From Gammaproteobacteria bacterium (lineage in GTDB: Bacteria; Pseudomonadota; Gammaproteobacteria; Competibacterales; Competibacteraceae), in assembly GCA_024235095.1 (NCBI GenBank), contig JACKNC010000001.1:310001-374000 (forward strand): DNA of 64,000 bases. Direction: 5' to 3'. Within the stretch, counting starts at the first letter, position 1. Each line of letters starts with the position of its first letter. The notes below the pieces were generated by a model. That model searched no databases, was not told where the DNA came from, and saw nothing but the letters and a program-made list of their open reading frames with translations. The position numbers and the translations under genes are program-made. Below, in pieces: positions 54,891 through 61,880 of the stretch.

Positions 54891-55147
54891 GCGCTTTGCC
54901 GGATGCCGAGCCAACGGCGTTCGGTGATGGCCAGTTCATCGCGGTCGGTATGGGCGACATACAGTTCCCGGTCAGGGGCGGCATGGTGCAGGCGGACGTA
55001 GTCGCGCAAGGCGGATGTGGAGTCGGGATAGACGCCGATGATGGCCAGGCTGTCGACGATGCGTTGATCCGCTTCGGTATGGGCCTGGACAGCCTCAATC
55101 AGGAGCCATTGATGCGGATAGTGGAGACGACTTTGTTGCCAGTTCAT
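54887..55147 (-). CDS. small hypothetical protein coupled to the aspartic protease
   Basis: About 86 residues (MNWQQSRLHYPHQWLLIEA... AITERRWLGIRQSA). No membrane segment or known motif. ATG 55147 is chosen because the well-conserved-looking part starts there. The frame extends upstream to 55282 without a good ribosome site. Its stop overlaps the start of the aspartic protease gene. It could be a substrate, chaperone or antitoxin-like partner; none of these is shown. Confidence 0.6.
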   Translation of the reverse strand: MNWQQSRLHYPHQWLLIEAVQAHTEADQRIVDSLAIIGVYPDSTSALRDYVRLHHAAPDRELYVAHTDRDELAITERRWLGIRQSA

Positions 55148-55394
55148 GGGGGCGTTTCCAGAGTGGCTGTTAATGACATTCTCTCGTGCTTGGGGAAGCG
55201 TGATCGGTAGAAAGGATTGTATCGAGGCGGGTGAGTTTCCTTCAAATGATCCGATCCAGTGGCTATATTTAGTTTTTGGCAAAACAAGCGAAGGTGAATT
55301 ACGCTGCGCGAATCCATCCTCATGAAATATCTAATTTTCAGTAAGCTGGAGGAATGATGCTCATGTTTTTACCCCAATCCTTGACCTTGACGCT

Positions 55395-55427
55395 CCCCCC
55401 TTTGAAAAAGGGGGGTTGGGGGGGATT
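55395..55427 (+). repeat. C6/G6 palindromic repeat inside a signal-peptide coding region
   Basis: CCCCCC-TTTGAAAAA-GGGGGG followed by TTGGGGGGATTCC. The same core occurs at 59769-59878 and 61728-61836. Here it is translated as PPLKKGGWGGF at the N terminus of the DUF1566 protein. Confidence 0.85.
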
Positions 55428-55978
55428 CCGCCTCTGCGCTCTTGGGTTGGCTTTACTCATGGGCTTGATAGTCAATGCCCCCGCCCACGCTGCCGGCTTG
55501 AACGACACTGGCCAGACCACCTGTTACGATGATACCCAGGCCGTGACCCCGGAACCGAGCACTCATCCTCGTCAGGATTGTACGATTGGGCGAGATGCGG
55601 CGGCAGCGGCAGGCGTGTTGACCAAAGTGGGCGGTGGCCGTGCGGGTTTTGATTACACCAAGATTGCCAACGATGGCCGAGAGTTGCCCGCTGATGCGGT
55701 GCTCGGTTCCGGCCCCGGCGACTGGGCCTGCACCCGTGACAATGTGACCGGATTGCTTTGGGAAGTGAAGACCGATGACGGCGGTCTGCGAGACAGAGAT
55801 TGGACCTATACCTGGTACGACGACATTCATACCGATAACAACGGTGGGAATCCCGGATCGCTGGGTTCCGATACCTGCGGCGGAACATTGCCTAACAGCC
55901 AATGCAACACCCAGGCGTATGCAGCGGTGGTGAATGCGAGAGGGTTATGTAGTTTTAACGACTGGCGCTTGTCAACGC

Positions 55979-57225
55979 TAGTGGGCTGACACAGAAGTTT
56001 TGACAGGTAGCGGTGGGTGCCCTATGGTTGAGATCAACAGGAGGAATCACCATGGCCCACAAATATCTGGTTGATCTAACTGAAGAGGAGCGGGAAGACC
56101 TGCTGAAGGTCATTCATAAAGGCAAGGCAGCGGCGCGCAAGGTTGCCCGTGCCCATGTGTTGCTGCAGGCTGCGGAAGGGGCGACGGATGAGGCCATTGC
56201 CCAAAGCCTTCACTTGGGGATTTCGACCGTTCATCGTACCCGTCAACGGTTTGTCGACGAAGGGTTGCTGGCGGCGTTAAGCGAGCGGCCACGAGTCGGT
56301 TTGCCCCCGGCCTTGACCGGCAAACAGGCCGCCTTTCTGGTCGCCTTGGCCTGTAGTACCCCGCCCGCTGGCCGTTGTCAGTGGACTCTCCAATTGTTAG
56401 CGGACCGCTTCATGGAACTCCGGCCCATCGAAGCCATTTCCCGTGAGAGTGTGCGGCGCATCCTTAAAAAAACGACCTCAAACCCTGGCAACGTCAAGAA
56501 TGGTGTATTCCCAGTGTCAGTCCCGATTATGTTTGGCATATGGAGGATGTGTTGGACCTGTACGCCGAACCCGATGATCCTCAATACCCCCAAGTGTGCT
56601 TCGATGAAAGTCCGGTGCAATTGACCAGCGAAACCCGCTGTCCTCAACCCGCCCGCCCGGGTCAACCGGCGCGCTATGACTGTGAATACAAACGCGAAGG
56701 CACCGCCAATTTATTTCTATTCGTACAACCCTTGCGCGGGTGGCGTCATGTTAATGTCACGAAACAGCGCACCAAACGCGATTTTGCCCAGCAAATGCAG
56801 CAACTCGTTGATGTGTACTTTCCGAAGGCGGAGCGAATCCGGTTGGTCGTGGATAACCTCAATACCCACACTCCTGCGGCCTTGTATAGTGTCTTTTCTC
56901 CAGAGGAAGCCCGCCGGATCACCCGCAAGCTCGAATTTCATTACACCCCCAAGCATGGCAGTTGGCTCAATATGGCGGAATGTGAGTTCGCTGTTCTCGC
57001 CGGCCAGTGTTTGAATCGCCGCATTGCGAACCTCGAAACTTTGCGGAAGGAAATCGCCGCTTGGCAAGGCCCACGCAACCTACGTCAGACCAAAATCCAC
57101 TGGCAGTTCGGCACCGACTTGGCCCGGGTCAAACTCAAGCGCCTCTATCCTCCCTTGAAATCTTCTGAAACCCCGGTGGACCTAGAAACCTCTGAACCTG
57201 TCAAAACTTCTGTGTCAGCCCACTA
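55979..57225 (+). mobile_element. IS630-family insertion sequence, copy 2
   Basis: A 1,243-bp element (55981-57223) between duplicated TA (55979-55980 and 57224-57225), with the same 28-bp perfect inverted repeats as copy 1. Both copies have equal length and identical predicted proteins, so the duplication is recent. It is in the opposite orientation to copy 1. Host flanks CGCTA and TAGAGGAAC make the same GCTAGAGGAA target as copy 1. Confidence 0.95.
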
Positions 57226-57226
57226 G
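56052..57226 (+). CDS. IS630-family transposase, copy 2 (two frames, -1 frameshift)
   Basis: The first frame (56052-56624) starts 7 bases after AGGAGG (56039-56044) and encodes the DNA-binding part. The second frame (from about 56475 to 57226) encodes the catalytic part with CFDESP, VVDNLNTH and MAECEF as the DDE triad. A -1 slip on A7 at 56466-56472 joins them into one protein of about 391 residues. The last three bases of the stop codon (57224-57226) lie outside the element proper. Predicted products are identical to copy 1. Confidence 0.9.
56466..56472 (+). other. A7 slippery site for programmed -1 frameshift (copy 2)
   Basis: CTT followed by seven A. Slipping back one base moves translation to the catalytic frame and yields KKNDLKPWQRQEW, which matches unbroken IS630 transposases. 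Confidence 0.75.
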
Positions 57227-57466
57227 AGGAACTATACCAACTAGCGGATCTTGATGCGGGTCCGAGTCCGACCATTGATGTGGGCTATTTTCCTGGCACA
57301 GCAATCTCTTGGTATTGGTCCTCCTCATCTTTCGCCTACATTCAGAGTTCCGCGTGGTTCGTGGACTTCAACCTTGGCGGCGTGAACGCCTACCCTAAGG
57401 CGAATGGCTACGGTGTGCGTCTCGCACGCGGCGGACAGTGATTGGGCGCTTTAGGAGAACCCGACA

Positions 57467-59668
57467 ATGAATAAACGCATTGAAATTGCTCTTGGACTGC
57501 TCCTCTTGACCCTGTTGCCTGTCGTAGCCGCCGGGACCTGCCTTTCCACAATCCAGTCGACGACGTCGACCGAAGATTTCATTTTGGACGATCTCAACGG
57601 CACGGCCACCCACGCTAAAACCGGCATGACCTGGATGCGGTGTAGCCTGGGCCAAACCTGGGAAAGCGCCACGCAAACCTGTAGCGGCACAGCCACGGGC
57701 TACACATGGGGTGAGGCGCTGCGAGCGGCGTAAGGCTATGCTTTTGCCGGAGACAACGACTGGCGCGTGCCGAATGCCAAGGAATTACAAACAATCGTTG
57801 AAAAACAGTGCTATTCCCCTTCTATTAATGAGACCATTTTCCCACAAACGCCCCCTTCTAAGCATTGGTCTTCCTCGACCTATGCCAGACGTGTAACCTT
57901 TGCGTGGAGTGTGTCCTTCGTAATTGGCGGCGTGTACACCGACTTTAAGACGGGCAACGTCTACGTAGTACGTCTTGTGCGCGGCGGATCGTCCTTTAGC
58001 GATTATTCCGGGGACGCGGCTGCACCGCCGCCCACCCCCACCGCCACCCTTCCGCTTCCGATGGCCCGCGACCTCCCCGGTGCCATCACGAACGTCCCCT
58101 ACGCCACGGTCATCAATGCCGCCGGCGGAACGAGTCCTTATATTTTCACCGCCACCGGCTTGCCGCCCGGTCTCAGCCTGACCGCGGACAACGGCATTTT
58201 GAGCGGCCTCCCCGACACCGCCGGCGAGTACACGGTCACGGTTACCGTCACCGACGCCCAAAGCCAAACCGGAACCCGCGACTACGCCCTCACCGTCGCC
58301 CCGCTGGTGCTGGGGCAGCGCCGTCTCCCCATTGGCGTACGCAACGCCCCCTACACGCAAACCCTCATCGCGCTGGGCGGCCAACCCCCCTATACCTTCA
58401 CCGCCACCGGTTTACCCCCCGGCCTCACCCTCGCCGCCGAGGGCGGCCTCAGCGGTACGCCCACCGAAGCCCACGACGCCTCGATTCAAGTCACCGTTCA
58501 AAACCAGGACGGGCAAACGATCACGGTACCAGTCGGGTTGACCATTCGTGAAGTCGCCTTCACCCGTGACAACCCGGTCAAACCCGGCCAAACGATCAGC
58601 GCCGCCGTGCAGTATCCCGACGGCAGCAGTTGTGCATTGGACGAGCCGAACATTCTCACCCTGCCGATTGGCGATCCCAACGCCCCCGCCACCGGCCCCC
58701 AAGGCATCACCCTCACCGACGGCCTGCTGCAAGTCGTCCTGCAAAACTGCACCACCCACGGCATTCCCGCCACCGTCACCCTCGCCTACGGCGACCCGTT
58801 ACCTGCTGGTGCGCAATACTGGAAATACGGCCCCACCGCCACCGACCCCGAACCGCATTGGTATCTCTTGAATGGCGCGGACTTAGCCGGCAACACCGCC
58901 ACCTTCACCCTGATTGACGGTCACCTCGGCGACGCCGACGGACTCACCGACGCCCACATCACCGACCCCGGCGGGCGCGGTCTGCCCAACCTGGCCATCA
59001 GCGGCGGCATTCTCAGCCGCACCCCCGTCAACCAACCCTACCGCGCCACCCTGCACGCCCGCTACGAAGGCGCGGCCCCACCCGCCACCGAAACGGACGA
59101 CCCCGCCTACCGCTGGAGTGTGACGGAAGGCGCATTGCCGCCCGGTCTCACCCTGGAAACCGCCACCCCCGACGGCCTCGACACCCTGCTCAGCGGCATC
59201 CCCACCCAGGTCGGCGTGTACTTCTTCACCCTCCAGGTCATCGACCCCACCCACGGCCAGGTCTTCGTCCAACAAGACTACCGCATTGAAGTCATCGCCG
59301 ACGACCCCGCCGTCACCCTCATTACCCACTACTACCGCTCCATCCTCGACCGCGCCCCCGAGGACGACGGCGTCGCCTTCTGGAAAGACCAAATCACCGC
59401 CTTGCAAGCGCAGGGACAAGACGCCAAACCGGTGTTTCGCAACATGGCCTACTTCTTCTTCAACAGCCCCGAATACCTCGGGCGCAACACCACAAACCCG
59501 GCCTTCATCGGCAACCTCTACCGCACCTTCTTCCAGCGCGAACCCGAAGAGGACGGACTGGCCTTCTGGCTGGAACAACTGGCGGAAGGCAGTCCGCGCA
59601 ACGACGTAATGGGTGGCTTCCTCTACTCCCAGGAATTTACCGACTTCATGGGGTATTTGGGGTTCTGA
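57467..59668 (+). pseudogene. DUF1566 / putative-Ig / choice-of-anchor / DUF4214 secreted protein with in-frame TAA
   Basis: A signal peptide (ALGLLLLTLLPVVAAG) and DUF1566 half run to GYTWGEALRAA. TAA at 57731-57733 then interrupts, and the same frame continues with GYAFAGDNDWRVPNAKEL and WSSSTYARR. Beyond lie two or three putative Ig domains (GLPPGLSLTADNGILSGLPD, GLPPGLTLAAEGGLSGTPTE, GALPPGLTLETATPDG), a choice-of-anchor-like block (WKYGPTATDPEPHWY) and a C-terminal DUF4214 domain (HYYRSILDRAPEDDGVAFW, LYRTFFQREPEEDGLAFW). AGGAGA precedes ATG 57467. About 733 residues if read through. A single substitution restores it. Confidence 0.82.
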
Positions 59669-59768
59669 ACCGGCGTCTCAATGAGCAGCATAGGGTACGC
59701 ATTGCGCGCCCTATGCCTATGTTTATGATTACCGAACCCTTGCCGGTGGATCGCCGGTCTGGAAATCG

Positions 59769-59878
59769 TAACCGTTCAGTCCCCCCCTTTTTCAAAGGGG
59801 GGCTAGGGGGGATTCTGGCCCCAACGACCATGCGAAATCCCCCCCGACCCCCCTTTTTCAAAGGGGGGAGGTGAATGC
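59769..59878 (+). repeat. composite double-palindrome repeat, copy A
   Basis: About 110 bp. It begins TAACCGTTCAGT, has a C7/G6 palindrome (59781-59802), a spacer containing GGCCCCAACGACCATGCG, a second palindrome (about 59848-59868), and ends GGTGAATGC. It is the inverse of the copy at 61728-61836 and they flank the SPFH gene. No coding capacity. Confidence 0.85.
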
Positions 59879-59937
59879 TTACTGAAAATCGAGGTGCGGG
59901 ACCCGCAGGGCTGGACTGGAGGGCGCAAGCTGCGTGT

Positions 59938-61689
59938 TTATTTTTCGTACAGCTTTTTGGCCGGTGCCGGTGACGCACCCGTCGCCTGACCTAATCCTCT
60001 AGCGACCGTGCTGTTGCCCAGAAAACCGAAGACCGCGGCGGCAGCCGGCAATGAACCACTCTCTCCCCCTTCCACTAGCACATTCGGCACTTTCACGGCA
60101 TCGGGATTGGCGGCGATAAACGCCAACACTTCCTTGACCACCGCCAGTTGGTAAGTCAACTCCTTTCCCAACACCCCGGCCTGCGCTTGCTGACCGGCGG
60201 CGATTTCCTGCAAGCGCAGCTTCTCTCCTTCACCGCGTAACTGGGCTGCCGTGCGATCCTGTTTCGCTACCTCCACCTGGATTTCCGCCCGCACCAGTTC
60301 CGGTTGTTGTTCAGCAGTCGCTCGCGCTTTCTCGGTTTTAATCCGCTCCTCCTGCGCTTGCTGTTCCTTGCGGAAGGTAGTAATCATTTGCTGAGCCAAC
60401 TGCTCTCGTTTGCGGGCCAGCAGTAATTCCGGCGGAATAACCGGATCGCCGAACCGCACTTCGCGGATCGAAACGCCAGCGTTGCGCGCCTCGGGAATCA
60501 GCGCATCCAGCACCGCCTGTTCCAGTTGGGGTCGTTTATCTTGCAAGTCCAACACCCGGCGCACGCTTTGCAAATTGTCGCCTTCCTGATCAACGGGGAT
60601 GGGCGCCGTGGAACCGGTGACGTTGCGGACAATGCTTCTCACCGTGGGCGTGATGATCTTATCCTCGACTGCCTGTAAGTCGCCGACCGATGCGACGACA
60701 AAAGGCGCGTCTTCCGGCGTCACCTGAGCCAGGATGCGCAAATCCTGGGGAATCTCCCAGCCCTCAACCCGCAGCAGCACCGCGTTATCCGCGGCATTCT
60801 CCGGCGTCACGACTTCTTCGCGTTCAGCAGTCTGTTCGATCTGACCATTCTGATTCAGCGTCAGGTTGATGCGTCGCCGGGCATAACCGCCCTGATATTG
60901 CCAGGTCTGAATGCGGGTATCGACCAACGCGACCTCGTAAGCGCGCCGGTTCAGATAATAGGTGCCCGGCAACAAGGGTTCGCTCCATACGCCGCGACAG
61001 CCTCGGGGCACGAGCGGAATCGACAATTTGGCGGTCTGTTCATCATGAATCGGTTGACAAACATCGACGGACTTTTCCTGCACGTTAGACTTGATCACCG
61101 CCACGAAACCCGCTGGCACTGACGTCGCCCGCAAGGCATCCCCCTTGTTATAAACCTCGAACAAATACTGATTCAGCCGATAGCGACCCGGTTTCAACAC
61201 GGTCAGTTGCGGACCCTTCTGACCCTTGCCGTCAGTGAGAAAGTAGGCAGCGTCGAGCATTTGCTGCTCGTCGGGCCAAGCATCGGCCAGAAATTGATCA
61301 GCGCGCAACGGCCTCCCATCACGGGCAACGATGTAGCCGTAATGACCTTCGGGAATTTCAGTCACCGGCAATTGTTCAACGTCGTACAAAATATTGAGCA
61401 ATGGCTTGAAGTTAAAGCCGGGACCGAGAATCTCTGCCTGAGGTCCGGCCTCGCCGCTCATGGCGATGATATGGCCTGGCGGCAATTCGCTGGCCCCGTA
61501 AATCAGCTTGAGATGACCCACCTTGTCCTGGTCGATGATCACGAACGACGTCGCCAGCGCCATGAAGACTGCTGCCAATGACAAGGCAACGCGAGCGCCG
61601 GTTTGCAGCCAGCCGAATCGGGCGGGAATGAAGCGCGGGGCGAAAGCAGCGCCGAGCACGAAGAGAATGATTAGAAGTAAAATGCTCAT
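59938..61689 (-). CDS. SPFH/band-7 domain membrane protein (flotillin-like)
   Basis: 583 residues. One or two N-terminal membrane helices (SILLLIILFVLGAAFAP and GARVALSLAAVFMALATSFVII) precede an SPFH domain (IPEGHYGYIVARDG, SVPAGFVAVIKSNVQEKS, LLPGTYYLNRRAYEV). A long coiled coil follows (KREQLAQQMITTFRKEQQAQ to KLRLQEIAAGQQAQA) and a Gly/Ala-rich tail. Such proteins organise membrane microdomains. It is longer than typical stomatins because of an inserted segment in the SPFH part. It is flanked on both sides by inverted composite repeats and has no operon partner. Confidence 0.85.
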   Translation of the reverse strand: MSILLLIILFVLGAAFAPRFIPARFGWLQTGARVALSLAAVFMALATSFVIIDQDKVGHLKLIYGASELPPGHIIAMSGEAGPQAEILGPGFNFKPLLNILYDVEQLPVTEIPEGHYGYIVARDGRPLRADQFLADAWPDEQQMLDAAYFLTDGKGQKGPQLTVLKPGRYRLNQYLFEVYNKGDALRATSVPAGFVAVIKSNVQEKSVDVCQPIHDEQTAKLSIPLVPRGCRGVWSEPLLPGTYYLNRRAYEVALVDTRIQTWQYQGGYARRRINLTLNQNGQIEQTAEREEVVTPENAADNAVLLRVEGWEIPQDLRILAQVTPEDAPFVVASVGDLQAVEDKIITPTVRSIVRNVTGSTAPIPVDQEGDNLQSVRRVLDLQDKRPQLEQAVLDALIPEARNAGVSIREVRFGDPVIPPELLLARKREQLAQQMITTFRKEQQAQEERIKTEKARATAEQQPELVRAEIQVEVAKQDRTAAQLRGEGEKLRLQEIAAGQQAQAGVLGKELTYQLAVVKEVLAFIAANPDAVKVPNVLVEGGESGSLPAAAAVFGFLGNSTVARGLGQATGASPAPAKKLYEK

Positions 61690-61727
61690 CGGTCATCTCT
61701 CGTTTAGCCGTCGAATTTTACGAGTAT

Positions 61728-61836
61728 GCGTTCACCTCCCCCCTTTGAAAAAGGGGGGCCGGGGGGGATTTCGCATGGGCGACGGGGCCAAAATCCCCCC
61801 TCACCCCCCTTTGCCAAAGGGGGGACTGAACGGTTA
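61728..61836 (-). repeat. composite double-palindrome repeat, copy B (inverted)
   Basis: About 109 bp. Reverse complement of the layout at 59769-59878: GCGTTCACC, palindrome, spacer with CGCATGGGCGACGGGGCC, second palindrome, ACTGAACGGTTA. The match includes the flanks and spacer, not just the G tracts. Confidence 0.85.
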
Positions 61837-61880
61837 CTTTTACGAAATAGCGATGGTTGGCCTTGATCATCATTCTGGCC

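Larger units (their letters stand above)
55354..57441 (+). pseudogene. DUF1566 (Lcl C-terminal-like) secreted protein gene interrupted by IS630 copy 2
   Basis: The 5' part (55354-55980) encodes a signal peptide (LCALGLALLMGLIVNAPAHA) and a DUF1566-like region with DDTQAV, VTGLLWEVKTDDGGLRD and FNDWRLST. After the IS, the frame resumes as LEELYQLADLDAGP, then WYWSSSSFAYIQSS and GYGVRLARGGQ, stop at 57439-57441. Deleting the IS and one TA fuses these exactly, giving an intact gene of about 280 residues. ATG 55354 has GGAGG just before it. The first 25 residues include LPPLKKGGWGGF, translated from a palindromic repeat that precedes the hydrophobic core. Confidence 0.85.

Noticed and set aside
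57731..57733. Recoded stop codon
   Set aside because: TAA is not a known selenocysteine or pyrrolysine codon, and no recoding structure is visible. A mutation or sequence error is simpler.
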